The notes beneath the pieces are model-generated. The model ran no database searches. It saw only the letters and a program-made list of their open reading frames with translations, and was not told where the DNA came from. From the NCBI RefSeq assembly GCF_031455095.1, contig NZ_JAVDSB010000001.1:1550001-1614000 (forward strand): a DNA stretch of 64,000 nucleotides, written 5' to 3'. Origin of the DNA: Paenibacillus_E qinlingensis_A (GTDB taxonomy: Bacteria > Bacillota > Bacilli > Paenibacillales > NBRC-103111). Shown in pieces: positions 52,877-62,720 of the stretch; the first letter of the stretch is position 1, and each line of letters begins with the position of its first letter. Position numbers and translations under genes: made by a program.

Positions 52877-53689
52877 ATGCTGACAGTGGAACAAGTGAAG
52901 GCTTTTGAGCGAGATGGTTTTATAAAAGGTGAGGTTGTGCTAAACGATGAGGAAGTTGAGCTTCTGCGTCGTGAACTGGATCTCGTGTTGGAAGGGAAAA
53001 CGGTGAAGAAACCGGTTTTAAATCGTAATTTAGCAGATAAAAGTGAATATGGCATGAGCATGGAAGCAAATGAAACCATTGTTCAGGTCGTTAACATTTG
53101 GATGGCCAGTGATATTTATTTACAGCATGCCGCTAATCGCACCTTATGCGAAGATGTTGCACAACTCGCGGGTATTGACACATTGCGGATTTGGCATGAT
53201 CAAATTCAATATAAGCCGCCACTCACAGGTGGCCCAACGAAGTGGCATCAGGATCATCCCCTATGGCCGATCATTCAACCATCAGAGCTGATTAGCGCTT
53301 GGGTGGCGTTGGACGATGCCGTTATTGAGAACGGCTGTATGTGGATGGTACCCGGTAGTCATACTTGGGGAGATCATCAACGACATTTGCTTCACGGCGA
53401 AGATCATATGCCGCAGCATAAACGCCCTGAATTGTTACCACCAGGTGTGGAGATAAAACCAGTACCGTTTGAAATCAAGAAAGGTCAGGTCGGCTACCAT
53501 CACTGTATGACCTGGCACGGATCGTTGCCTAATCACTCAGAGATGAAGCGTCGTGCGATTGCTGTACATTACATGCCGGGTAACATTCGTTATGTGCCCG
53601 TCGGCAATCACCCTATGCGGAAACATATCCATGTACAACCAGGTGAACTTTTGACCGGAGCGGATTTTCCCGTTGTGTATACAAAATAA
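52877..53689 (+). CDS. Phytanoyl-CoA dioxygenase (PhyH) family protein
   Basis: 270 aa from ATG 52877 (GGGGGA upstream); the open frame extends to 52688 but would run into the divergent promoter region. Fe(II)/2-oxoglutarate dioxygenase fold with the HxD site WHQDH (His124, Asp126), a distal His214 in MTWHGSLPNH and a basic residue at about 225 for 2-oxoglutarate. Members hydroxylate small metabolites; the substrate here is unknown. The GH78-like gene follows after about 100 nt, separated by an inverted repeat. Confidence 0.88.
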   Translation: MLTVEQVKAFERDGFIKGEVVLNDEEVELLRRELDLVLEGKTVKKPVLNRNLADKSEYGMSMEANETIVQVVNIWMASDIYLQHAANRTLCEDVAQLAGIDTLRIWHDQIQYKPPLTGGPTKWHQDHPLWPIIQPSELISAWVALDDAVIENGCMWMVPGSHTWGDHQRHLLHGEDHMPQHKRPELLPPGVEIKPVPFEIKKGQVGYHHCMTWHGSLPNHSEMKRRAIAVHYMPGNIRYVPVGNHPMRKHIHVQPGELLTGADFPVVYTK

Positions 53690-53706
53690 TACGTAATTAT
53701 AAAAAA

Positions 53707-53753
53707 TGTGATCTAAGCGAAAAAGTGTATATTGATTCACTTAAGATCGCACG
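53707..53753 (+). repeat. Inverted repeat between phyH-like and GH78 genes
   Basis: GTGATCTAAG and CTTAAGATCGCAC form an imperfect stem of about 11 bp around a 24-nt loop, without a T-tract. It may attenuate, stabilise or partly terminate the transcript. Confidence 0.5.
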
Positions 53754-53791
53754 TTATGATGACTCCATAGTTTGTTTAACATTGAAGTGAA

Positions 53792-55996
53792 GTGGAGTTG
53801 GTATGGTTGACGCAAGCGTGGCAGGCAAGTTGGTTGACAGAACGTTCTTTTACTAATTTGAAGAAACCCTATCTCTTCCATAAAGAACTTGAAGAGGTTG
53901 AAATCGAACCACACGATCCTGATTTACAGCATCATCATTGGTATGTTAGAAGGGCAATTTCATTAGATAGTCAGGTGATGAATGAGGAAGATATTTGGCT
54001 TAACCTGACGGCAGACGATTATTATAAATTGTATATTAATGGCGAGTTCGTCGCTCAAGGGCCAGCTCAAAGTGATGCGAATCATTACTATTTCAATAAA
54101 ATAGATGTACGTTCCTATTTGAAATTGGGCGAAAATGCAATTGCTGTTCATGTCTATTATCAAGGGCTGTTAAATCGCGCGTATAACAGCGCCGACTATC
54201 GGCAAGGTTTGATAGCTGAACTATGGGCAGGTGAGAATCTTCTGCTTAAAACTGATGGTACCTGGAAAGTGAAACGAGCTCAAGATAATCAACCAGGCAT
54301 CAAATTCGGCTATGATACGCAATTTACAGAGAATCTGGACGCAAGGCTAACCAATCGGGGCTGGACTGAAATCAGTTACGACGATTCCGAATGGGATTAT
54401 GCAGAAGCCGCGGAGCGAACGGATTATACGTTCGTACAGCAACCAACGCCATTGCTTGCCGTCTATAAAAAGCAACCTGCACATGTCAAACGGCTTGGAG
54501 AAGGTCATTTTTTGATTGATTTCGGGAGTGAGTTGACAGGCCAGTTCGCCATGAGTGCCCATGGAAATGGGGGAGATCCCGTACATATTTTCTCAGGGGA
54601 AGAACTGATGACCGGGGATCAAGCAGTTCGCTACGAAATGCGTTGCAATTGCCTTTATCATGATCAGTGGACGTTATCTGGGGATATCGATTACTTTGAA
54701 ACATATGATTACAAAGCATTTCGTTATGTGGAAGTGCAGGGACCTGAGGAAGCGTTGATACCAGACTCATTCCACGCCGTAGTCAGACATTATCCATTGG
54801 ATGAAGAAAGCTGTCTGCTTCATAGTTCGGATGTACGGATGAATCAAATTTTTGACATTTGCAAAAACGGTGTCCGCTATGGTTCGCAGGAAAATTATGT
54901 AGATTGTCCAAGTCGAGAAAAGGGTCAATATTTGGGGGACAATACGATTATTGGTCACTCCCATATGCTGCTTAGTGGCGATTTACGGCTATACCGTAAA
55001 GCTATTGAGCAATTCGCTCGAAGTTCGTTCGTGTGTGTAGGGATCATGGCTGTTGTACCCGGACATTACATGCAGGAAATCGCTGATTTCTCTTTGCAGT
55101 GGCCGCAGCAACTTCTCACATATTACCGATACAGTGGAGATAAGGCATTTCTTCAGGAAATGTACCCTTTTGCGGAAGGTTTATTACAACATTTCACGCA
55201 ATTTGAGCGCGAAGATGGATTGCTAAAGGATGTCACGGACAAATGGAATCTGGTCGATTGGCCACAGAACTTACGTGACAATTATGATTTTGAACTCAGC
55301 AGGCCTGTCAGTCCTGGCTGTCATAACGTCATTAATGCGCTCTATATCGGCTGTGTAAGTACCGTTAACGAGATAAGAGACTTGCTTCATGTTGACTATG
55401 AGAATCGACTTCCGCAATTAAAGATGAGCTTTATTAAAGCATTCTATGATAAGGAGAATGGTTTGTTTACGGATTCAGAGCAAAGTACGCATCATGCCTT
55501 GCATGCCAATGTACTTCCGCTGCTATACCATATAGCCCCTGAGGAATCAGTCACCACGATTGTTGACATGATCCGGACCAAACGTTTTGCATGCGGCGTT
55601 TATTTCTCTTATTTTGTCATGAAAGCACTTGCTGAGGTGGCAGAGTATGCGTTGATCTATGACTTGCTCTCAGCGGACGATGAGCATTCTTGGGGGAATA
55701 TGCTGAAAGAAGGCGCGACCACTTGCTTCGAAGCATGGGGGAAAGATCAGAAATGGAACACTAGCCTGTGCCATCCATGGGCCAGCGGGCCGGTTCCTGT
55801 GCTGATCGAAGACATTATCGGCTTAAAACCTGCGAAGCCGGGGTGGGGAGCAATTGCTTTTCGACCAAAGCTTCCAGCGACTTGGACGTCATTTTCTTTG
55901 CAGCTGAATGTGCCCACGGGCACGATTCGACTCCAATACGAGAATGGGGAGTGGAATGAAAGCTTCCCACCTGGGATTGCTGTTATACGGGACTAA
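53792..55996 (+). CDS. GH78-type alpha-L-rhamnosidase-like protein
   Basis: 734 aa, no signal peptide, so it acts in the cytoplasm. An N-terminal carbohydrate-binding-like module (WLNLTADDYYKLYINGEFVAQG, DVRSYLKLGENAIAVHVYYQ) is followed by a beta domain and an (alpha/alpha)6 barrel with ENYVDCPSREKGQYLGDNTI, the region that in GH78 enzymes reads DCPQRE and holds catalytic acids. The barrel ends with WGAIAFRPKLP. GTG 53792 is used (AAGTGAAGTGG upstream; weak), TTG 53798 is possible. Terminal L-rhamnose removal from an imported oligosaccharide is the likely reaction. Confidence 0.83.
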   Translation: MELVWLTQAWQASWLTERSFTNLKKPYLFHKELEEVEIEPHDPDLQHHHWYVRRAISLDSQVMNEEDIWLNLTADDYYKLYINGEFVAQGPAQSDANHYYFNKIDVRSYLKLGENAIAVHVYYQGLLNRAYNSADYRQGLIAELWAGENLLLKTDGTWKVKRAQDNQPGIKFGYDTQFTENLDARLTNRGWTEISYDDSEWDYAEAAERTDYTFVQQPTPLLAVYKKQPAHVKRLGEGHFLIDFGSELTGQFAMSAHGNGGDPVHIFSGEELMTGDQAVRYEMRCNCLYHDQWTLSGDIDYFETYDYKAFRYVEVQGPEEALIPDSFHAVVRHYPLDEESCLLHSSDVRMNQIFDICKNGVRYGSQENYVDCPSREKGQYLGDNTIIGHSHMLLSGDLRLYRKAIEQFARSSFVCVGIMAVVPGHYMQEIADFSLQWPQQLLTYYRYSGDKAFLQEMYPFAEGLLQHFTQFEREDGLLKDVTDKWNLVDWPQNLRDNYDFELSRPVSPGCHNVINALYIGCVSTVNEIRDLLHVDYENRLPQLKMSFIKAFYDKENGLFTDSEQSTHHALHANVLPLLYHIAPEESVTTIVDMIRTKRFACGVYFSYFVMKALAEVAEYALIYDLLSADDEHSWGNMLKEGATTCFEAWGKDQKWNTSLCHPWASGPVPVLIEDIIGLKPAKPGWGAIAFRPKLPATWTSFSLQLNVPTGTIRLQYENGEWNESFPPGIAVIRD

Positions 55997-56031
55997 ATAC
56001 AACGGAATGATAAATAAATGTTATATGAGAT

Positions 56032-56062
56032 GCCAGCAAACTGTGAGTTTGCTGGCTTTTTG
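56032..56062 (+). terminator. Terminator after the GH78 gene
   Basis: GCCAGCAAAC / GTTTGCTGGC with a 5-nt loop, then TTTTT. Confidence 0.9.
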
Positions 56063-56154
56063 CATCAGCTTTTTTAACTTAAAAACACACCTTACATTGA
56101 TTTAGACTTTTCGCGAATGTAAAATTGGAAGTGTATAACAAAGGAGGTCTTTCT

Positions 56155-56901
56155 ATGACAATCAGTTCCCAGAAAGATATCGATGAACTTATGAAAATCG
56201 GTAAAATCGTTGCGTTGACAATAGCTGAAATGAAACGTCAAGCACGTGTCGGAATGACGACGAATGAATTGGATGATATCGGAGAAAGATTTTTAAATAG
56301 CCATGGAGCCGTGTCTGCTCCAAAAACAACCAAAAACTTCCCGGGCAACACATGCATCAGCATCAACCGAGAAGTGGCTCATGGCATACCAGGAAATCGG
56401 AAAATTCAGCCAGGCGATCTTATTAACATCGATGTTTCTGCAGAACGTGGAGGCTATTTTGCAGATGCGGGGAACTCTTTTCAAATGCCACCCTATCATT
56501 CGTCCTTAACACGCCTCTGCAATTATACTCACCATACGATGATGAAGGTTATTTCTTCACTCACACATGGCGTAAGACTGAATGAAATCGGTAGAATGAT
56601 TCAAACCGAAGCTGAAAAAGGAGGTTACGCGGTCATAAAGAATTTGTGCAGCCACGGTGTTGGGAAATCCTTGCATGAGGCGCCAACGGATATTCTTCCT
56701 TTTTATAACAAGCACGATAAACGCGTATTGAAGGAGGGGGTCGTCATTACGATTGAACCTTTCTTATCAACGGGTGCGGATTACGTTGTAGAGCAGTCAG
56801 ATGGGTGGACTTTATGTCTACCGTACGGCGGCTTTGCGGCGCAACATGAGCACACCATCATAATTACAAAGAAGCAAACCATCATAGTGACGGTAGCTTA
56901 A
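56155..56901 (+). CDS. map: Methionine aminopeptidase, type I
   Basis: 248 aa from ATG 56155 (AAGGAGGT upstream). Removes N-terminal methionine from new proteins. Metal ligands are visible: two Asp in NIDVSAERGGYFADAGNSF, His in SHGVGKSLHE, Glu in VITIEPFLS and Glu in AAQHEHTIII, matching the pita-bread family. It is not in a ribosomal-protein cluster, unlike the essential mapA, so it may be a second copy (mapB/YflG type). Confidence 0.93.
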   Translation: MTISSQKDIDELMKIGKIVALTIAEMKRQARVGMTTNELDDIGERFLNSHGAVSAPKTTKNFPGNTCISINREVAHGIPGNRKIQPGDLINIDVSAERGGYFADAGNSFQMPPYHSSLTRLCNYTHHTMMKVISSLTHGVRLNEIGRMIQTEAEKGGYAVIKNLCSHGVGKSLHEAPTDILPFYNKHDKRVLKEGVVITIEPFLSTGADYVVEQSDGWTLCLPYGGFAAQHEHTIIITKKQTIIVTVA

Positions 56902-56998
56902 GCAGAAGGAGAAATTCAATCCACATCGAATACTCATAACGGTAAACTTTAAGGAAGTATTTGGAGAATTAACTTACTAAAGGTAGTTCAACTATGGG

Positions 56999-58780
56999 GT
57001 GGTGAATGTGCGCAGCATTACATTGATCAATACTTTGACCTTGAAAGTTATTCGTAGTAAGACAGGTTTTGCTAGATTATTGCGTAACCCTTTCGGTACT
57101 TCTTCACTCAGGAAACGAATTGTTGTTACGCTCATTTCGAGTTTTCTTGGATGTTCCATTTTAATGGCGTCTGTCTCGTACAATGCGATTAACACGATGC
57201 AGCAAAACAAAATTAAAACGAACATGGCCTTCGATTTATACCAGCAATCAATGAAGCTCACGCAAGTGTATTATAATCTGCTCCAAGTGACGCAACAAAT
57301 GACACCTCAAGGAAATGTCGGCAACCTCATGGATACCTATTTCTCCACTGACGATCTCTACAAACGACTTCAACTCTCACTAAGTGTATCGAACAATATC
57401 GGACTGATCTCCTTTTCAAACCCTGCAATGGAGTTGGTGATGTACTACAATCCTGAGGACAAACACCCGCTATATTCAAATTTACCGTTACGTGAAGATT
57501 TTACAATGCAATCCTTACCTAATGTAGCTGGCAACGAGAGCATCAATTACCAATCGCCACATTTGTCCCTATGCAGATTCAGCGATGATCAAGTCGTGTC
57601 GGTAACACGCGAAATTACTTTTTCCGATGGAACGAAGCAAGTGATTTATGTCGAAGCCAAGTCCGATCTCGCGACGGACATTAGTAAGCTTTCATCCAGT
57701 CTAAATTTACCGTACGTACTGGTTTTGAGTGATCAAGAGAAGCAAATTCAATACAGCAGTGATCCAAGTATGTTTACCGTCGGTCAAGACTTGGTACTTG
57801 GCGGGAGTTCGGGTATAAGCGAGGGATATATATGGGATCAGTTAGTGAGTGATTATGGTTATCATATCGCCCTTATGCTGCCTATAGAGAGCTATAACCA
57901 CGAATTTTACACTTGGAAAAATCATATGTTGATAATATTGGGAATCGCTCTAATCATCCTGTTATCCATCGCGTTACTGCTGCTGCGGTTGATCAACAGA
58001 CCGCTCCGCGTGTTCGAAACGGAGATGGTAGCACTCGGAAGAGGGCACATGGATGCGATGCAGTATCGTACTGGCATTTCTGAGTTTGACAAGCTCTTTG
58101 ATCAATTTAATAAAATGAAGCAACAGATTCAACAATTAATTATGGATGTTGAACATAAGGAGAAACGGCGTCATCAGTTGGAAATAGAGAAACTCGCTTA
58201 TCAAATAAATCCGCATTTTTTGATGAATACGCTGAATTCGGTACGTTGGCTGGCCGTCATGCACCGGCAGCCTGAAATCGACAAGTTCGTATCGACATTG
58301 ATTTTTTTGCTTAGCTACAATTTAGGGAAAACTCAGGAAACAGCAACACTCCGAACCGAAACACAAGTTATGCGCGCTTATCTTGATCTTCAGCAAAAGC
58401 GATACGATTTTCAAGTGAATTTGGATATTCCTGAAGGAGATTATCTCGATAGTCCTGTCGCTCGTTTTATTCTTCAACCTCTCGTAGAAAACGCCGTTTG
58501 TCATGGCCTCGATGATCAAGGCAAGCTGGAAGTGCGAATTGCTCCTTACGAAATAGCTGGAATTATCATAATCATCATTCGCGATGATGGCAAAGGACTT
58601 AGCGAAGAGACACTTGCCTTGTTGCAACGTGAACCGCCTGATCAACAGCAGGGAGGGAGGGGGATCGGCCTGCGATATGTACGATCTATGTTGGAATCGT
58701 TTTATGGAGATAGAGCCCGTCTACAGATTGACAGCACTCCGAACCATGGTACAACGGTAATCATGTATCTCCCCTATTGA
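56999..58780 (+). CDS. YesM-type sensor histidine kinase
   Basis: 593 aa. Two membrane helices (about residues 40-58 and 310-330) flank an extracytoplasmic sensor domain; HAMP follows, then the HisKA_7TM-like phosphorylation region YQINPHFLMNTLNSVRWLAV (His in INPHFLMN) and an HATPase (LVENAVCHGLDD, DDGKGLSEE, GRGIGLRYV). Such kinases sense carbohydrates and phosphorylate an AraC-type response regulator, encoded 14 nt downstream. GTG 56999 is taken as start, with GTG codons at 57002 and 57008 as alternatives (GGGGTGGTG upstream of the last). Confidence 0.9.
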   Translation: MVNVRSITLINTLTLKVIRSKTGFARLLRNPFGTSSLRKRIVVTLISSFLGCSILMASVSYNAINTMQQNKIKTNMAFDLYQQSMKLTQVYYNLLQVTQQMTPQGNVGNLMDTYFSTDDLYKRLQLSLSVSNNIGLISFSNPAMELVMYYNPEDKHPLYSNLPLREDFTMQSLPNVAGNESINYQSPHLSLCRFSDDQVVSVTREITFSDGTKQVIYVEAKSDLATDISKLSSSLNLPYVLVLSDQEKQIQYSSDPSMFTVGQDLVLGGSSGISEGYIWDQLVSDYGYHIALMLPIESYNHEFYTWKNHMLIILGIALIILLSIALLLLRLINRPLRVFETEMVALGRGHMDAMQYRTGISEFDKLFDQFNKMKQQIQQLIMDVEHKEKRRHQLEIEKLAYQINPHFLMNTLNSVRWLAVMHRQPEIDKFVSTLIFLLSYNLGKTQETATLRTETQVMRAYLDLQQKRYDFQVNLDIPEGDYLDSPVARFILQPLVENAVCHGLDDQGKLEVRIAPYEIAGIIIIIIRDDGKGLSEETLALLQREPPDQQQGGRGIGLRYVRSMLESFYGDRARLQIDSTPNHGTTVIMYLPY

Positions 58781-58794
58781 AAGGAGAAACTGAT

Positions 58795-59853
58795 ATGATT
58801 CGAGTATTAATTGTCGATGACGATAAACTCGCGCGAAAAGGACTTATTTCCATCATGCCCTGGTCCGAGCATGGCATGACCGTAGCTGGGGAAGCTGCAA
58901 ATGGCGCGAAAGCATTGGAATTTCTAGACCAGCATACGGTGGATCTGATGTTTGTCGATATTTCCATGCCCGTGATGTCAGGGATCGAATTGATACAGGC
59001 AGCACGTATCAAATATCCGACTTTGCGTTCTGTGATGTTAACGTTTCATGAAGATTTTGAAACTGTTCAATCCGCTTACCGATTGGGGGTTCTCGATTAT
59101 ATTTCTAAAGTACGACTAGAGCTAGAGGATGACCAACAAATTCTCAAACGAATCCGTCTTAAATTAGCTGATGAATTTCCTCAGCACATATCGGTTACTG
59201 GGGCGACGACTACATTGTCAATCCAACATGATAGCGTAGAGGATGAGCAATGGCGCAAGCTCGAACACGATTGGCACTCCCTGTACTGGCTGTATAATGA
59301 GGCCATATTCCAACATTTATGCACGCAAACGATTGCGATGAATCGTTCAGTTCGTAGGCTTGAAGCGCTATTTATGCGTGTAATCTCACAAGTAGAGATC
59401 GCCGCTAAGCTCGACACGGGGTTCTGGTCTGAAATCGACGACATCCGGTCAGCTGTGGAATGGATTCGCCGATATCGGATGCTCATCTATACGCAAGTGA
59501 CGAAGTCAACAGATTTATCGAAAACGATGATCTGCATGCTCAAGGCCGTGCAATTTATTCGTGAACATACGGCGGACACGTTACATGCAGAGAATGTTGC
59601 CGAGCATGTGAATATGAGCCGCAGTTATTTTTGTCAGTGTTTTAAAAAATTAACTGGAACCACTTTCAACGATTATCTCCGGCAAGAACGAATCCGTGCT
59701 GCAGAGCGGCTTTTATCTGAAACGAATCGTCCAGTGACATGGATTGCCCATGCAGTTGGGTATGGTGACGCCAAATACTTCTCGCAAATATTTTACGAGC
59801 AGACGCGGCTGCTTCCAACCGAATTTCGGGCACAGCGTCACAGAGAGATTTGA
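58795..59853 (+). CDS. YesN-type AraC response regulator
   Basis: 352 aa from ATG 58795 (AAAGGAG upstream). N-terminal receiver domain (MIRVLIVDDDKLARKGLISI, phospho-acceptor Asp55 in FVDISMPVMSG, Lys in LDYISKVRLE) and C-terminal AraC double helix-turn-helix (TADTLHAENVAEHVNMSRSY, then VTWIAHAVGYGDAKYFSQIF). Partner of the kinase at 56999. It probably activates the importer at 59982 and neighbours; the 128-bp gap before that gene holds the expected promoter but no clear box. Confidence 0.92.
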   Translation: MIRVLIVDDDKLARKGLISIMPWSEHGMTVAGEAANGAKALEFLDQHTVDLMFVDISMPVMSGIELIQAARIKYPTLRSVMLTFHEDFETVQSAYRLGVLDYISKVRLELEDDQQILKRIRLKLADEFPQHISVTGATTTLSIQHDSVEDEQWRKLEHDWHSLYWLYNEAIFQHLCTQTIAMNRSVRRLEALFMRVISQVEIAAKLDTGFWSEIDDIRSAVEWIRRYRMLIYTQVTKSTDLSKTMICMLKAVQFIREHTADTLHAENVAEHVNMSRSYFCQCFKKLTGTTFNDYLRQERIRAAERLLSETNRPVTWIAHAVGYGDAKYFSQIFYEQTRLLPTEFRAQRHREI

Positions 59854-59981
59854 TCACTTAACATCTAACAAATACCCCCCTTGCGAGCATGCGTTCACTT
59901 TAAACGCGATACATCCATCGGACTTTTTCTATCAACCTTCCATGTATAATTGGGATGAAAAGATATAAGGGAGGGATTAAG

Positions 59982-61730
59982 TTGAAAAGAAAACTTGTAA
60001 GCGTACTCCTGACGACATTTCTAGTTTCAAGCATGGCAGCTTGTACTTCTCCAAATGAAACAAAAGAAACGAAGACGCCTTCAACATCAGATGTGAAAGC
60101 TTCTGCATCACCTGAAGTGAAAGCGCCTTCAAGTACAACCGCAACACAAACTAGTGATGATGTAGCATTTTCCAAATTTCCATCTCCGGTCGATGTTCAT
60201 ATTGGCATGGTTGTGGATCCAACAGACAAAACGTTGCCGCAAGGTGATAGTGTAGGAAACAATCAATATACGCGTTATCTGAAGGAAAAGTACAACATCA
60301 ATATTATCGTTGATTGGACGGCAGCAACTGGTAATGATTATAAGCAAAAAGTGAGTCTCTCTATTGCATCGGGCAAACTGCCAGACGGCATGGTTGTAGA
60401 TGACAGGTCCTTTATGACGAAAGCGGCCAGTTCAGGATTACTGTACGATATCACCGATTCGTTCAACCAGTATGCCTCTTCGCAAGTCAAGGAAATTATG
60501 GCAAGTACACAAGGCCGTGCGTTGGAAAACGCAAGTTACAAAGGCAAAATGACATCACTGCCTAATATCACCGTGGATACAGATGGGGTTCACATCATGT
60601 GGATTCGCAAAGATTGGCTCGATAAACTAAATATGCCGGTGCCCAAGACAGTGGGAGACGTTGAGAAAACAGCGAAAGCCTTCATTGACAACAAATTGGG
60701 CGGGGACAAAACAATCGGCATTGCAGGTCCTTCAAAAAATACGTTCCCATACGCAACCTTCCTCGTTTCTTCCAACAACATGGGTGGATTTGATCCGTTA
60801 TTCGGTGCTTTAGACGCCTATCCAGGCTACTGGCTAGATAATGGTAACGGATCGGTTACCTATGGAACAACGACAGACAATACAAAGAAAACACTGGCTT
60901 TACTGGCTGATTGGTACAAAAAGGGACTCATTGACCCAGAGGTTGGTACCCGTGACAACGTAGGGGATCCCATCAATGCCAACAAGGCGGGAATCTTCTT
61001 TGGTCCGTGGTGGAATGGCGGATACGGAAACGGGGATTCCTTCAAAAACGTTCCGAATGCCAACTGGCAAGCTTATCCTGTTTATACGGATGACGGGAAA
61101 TGGAACACCCATATGAAAACGACAGGCAGTACGTATACGCTCATCAGTAAGAACGCGAAACCAGATGTTGTTAAAGCGATTCTCATCATGAATAACGCGC
61201 TTGTACGCGATGAAGCCACATTCAACCTATCCGTCGCTGTGTCTTGGTATCCGCTGCGTAATGTCATGGCTGCGGCAAATGAAACGGAGTATGAATATAC
61301 CGAGCTTCTTAAAGTCTTGAACGGTCAAAAGAAACCAGAAGATTACAATGTGCCGAACAGCTTGTATAAACTGATGTACGCAGATGCAAAGAAGGTACAA
61401 AGCGTAGTTAAACCGCCGTACGATAACTTGAACGTCAGCAACTTCGATAAGACCAACTTCGGGGATTTCCAACGTCTCTATTCACTGCTGATTGGCGACC
61501 GTGCATTCTCAACGATCCCGATCAATAAAAAAGTGTTCAGTGTCACCTATAACCAAACACCGACAATGGAGACTAAATGGGCGAACTTGAAAAAGATGGA
61601 AGATGAGACCGTTCTAAAAATCATCCTTGGCCAGACGCCAATCGATTCGTTTGATAAGTTTGTTAAAGATTGGAAGGCACAGGGTGGGGATCAGATCTCA
61701 ACGGAAGTTGCGGATCTCCTTAAGAAATAA
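59982..61730 (+). CDS. LplA-like sugar-binding lipoprotein
   Basis: 582 aa from TTG 59982 (GGGAGGG 6 nt upstream). Lipoprotein signal peptide with lipobox (SSMAAC, Cys at about residue 21) and a long linker, then an extracellular solute-binding domain of the LplA type (DNLNVSNFDKTNFGDFQRLY, WNGGYGNGDSFKNVPNANWQ). It delivers a large oligosaccharide to the permeases encoded downstream. A strong hairpin separates it from them. Confidence 0.92.
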   Translation: MKRKLVSVLLTTFLVSSMAACTSPNETKETKTPSTSDVKASASPEVKAPSSTTATQTSDDVAFSKFPSPVDVHIGMVVDPTDKTLPQGDSVGNNQYTRYLKEKYNINIIVDWTAATGNDYKQKVSLSIASGKLPDGMVVDDRSFMTKAASSGLLYDITDSFNQYASSQVKEIMASTQGRALENASYKGKMTSLPNITVDTDGVHIMWIRKDWLDKLNMPVPKTVGDVEKTAKAFIDNKLGGDKTIGIAGPSKNTFPYATFLVSSNNMGGFDPLFGALDAYPGYWLDNGNGSVTYGTTTDNTKKTLALLADWYKKGLIDPEVGTRDNVGDPINANKAGIFFGPWWNGGYGNGDSFKNVPNANWQAYPVYTDDGKWNTHMKTTGSTYTLISKNAKPDVVKAILIMNNALVRDEATFNLSVAVSWYPLRNVMAAANETEYEYTELLKVLNGQKKPEDYNVPNSLYKLMYADAKKVQSVVKPPYDNLNVSNFDKTNFGDFQRLYSLLIGDRAFSTIPINKKVFSVTYNQTPTMETKWANLKKMEDETVLKIILGQTPIDSFDKFVKDWKAQGGDQISTEVADLLKK

Positions 61731-61740
61731 CTTGGCTATA

Positions 61741-61776
61741 CTTGCAAAAGGCGTTGGCAGACTCAACGCCTTTTGC
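61741..61776 (+). promoter_or_regulatory. Intercistronic hairpin between binding protein and permeases
   Basis: TTGCAAAAGGCGTT and AACGCCTTTTGCAA form a perfect 14-bp stem around a 9-nt loop with no real T-tract. This is expected to protect the binding-protein message or partly stop transcription so that less permease is made. Confidence 0.75.
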
Positions 61777-61814
61777 AAATTTCAATATGGCTGTTGAGAT
61801 GGGGGACAACCGTT

Positions 61815-62705
61815 ATGAGGAAAATGGGTTTCCAAAAGCATTATTACTTCATGCTGCTTCCAGGCATGATTTGGCTTATTATGTTCAGTATTGTACCGAT
61901 GTTCGGCATCGTGATGGCATTTCAAAATTATAATCCCGGCGTGGGAATACTCGGTTCCGAGTGGGTTGGGTTGGAAAATTTTAGATATATGTTTCAATTA
62001 AATGACAGCAAATCGGTCATTACGAACACCATTATTATCGCTGTGGGCAAAATTGTATTTAATTTAATAATCCCCTTGGTATTTGCGATTCTACTCAATG
62101 AGCTTACCAACTTGCGATATAAAAAGTTTGTTCAGACCATCGTTTATTTACCTCATTTTTTATCATGGGTTATTATGGCGACGATCGTTATTGGCATTTT
62201 CGGTTATTACGGTGTTGTCAACACCGTCATTCAAATGTTCGGGGGAGATCCCAAGCTTTTTATGGCAGACGCAAGTATATTTCGTCAATTGGTTATCGGC
62301 ACCGATGTGTGGAAAGAGTTCGGATACAATGCCATTATTTATCTTGCAGCACTGACTGGCGTCAACATGAATTTATATGAAGCGGCTGCGATCGATGGAG
62401 CTAATCGGTGGCAGATGATAAGGAATATAACACTTCCGGCGCTTACGACAACCGTCGTGCTGCTGGGCGTTCTGAGCCTAGGCAACGTGCTAAATGCAGG
62501 TTTCGATCAGGTATACAATCTCTATAATCCACTTGTCTACTCCACAGGTGATATTTTAGATACATGGGTTTATCGGCTTGGCTTGCAGAATCTGCAATTC
62601 TCACTGGCAACAACTGCAGGTTTGTTCAAATCGGTCATCAGCTTCTTGCTCATCGTTATCTCATACCGGTTAGCATACAGATATGCAGATTATACCGTAT
62701 TTTAA
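61815..62705 (+). CDS. LplB-like sugar ABC transporter permease
   Basis: 296 aa from ATG 61815 (GGGGGAC upstream; an in-frame codon at 61773 is in the hairpin region). Six membrane helices, N-terminus LLPGMIWLIMFSIVPMFGIV and EAA loop EAAAIDGANRWQMIRNITLPA. It forms the channel with the YtcP-like permease encoded next. Oligosaccharide importer of the CUT1 class; ATPase not in the window. Confidence 0.92.
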   Translation: MRKMGFQKHYYFMLLPGMIWLIMFSIVPMFGIVMAFQNYNPGVGILGSEWVGLENFRYMFQLNDSKSVITNTIIIAVGKIVFNLIIPLVFAILLNELTNLRYKKFVQTIVYLPHFLSWVIMATIVIGIFGYYGVVNTVIQMFGGDPKLFMADASIFRQLVIGTDVWKEFGYNAIIYLAALTGVNMNLYEAAAIDGANRWQMIRNITLPALTTTVVLLGVLSLGNVLNAGFDQVYNLYNPLVYSTGDILDTWVYRLGLQNLQFSLATTAGLFKSVISFLLIVISYRLAYRYADYTVF

Positions 62706-62720
62706 AAAGGAGGCATTGCA

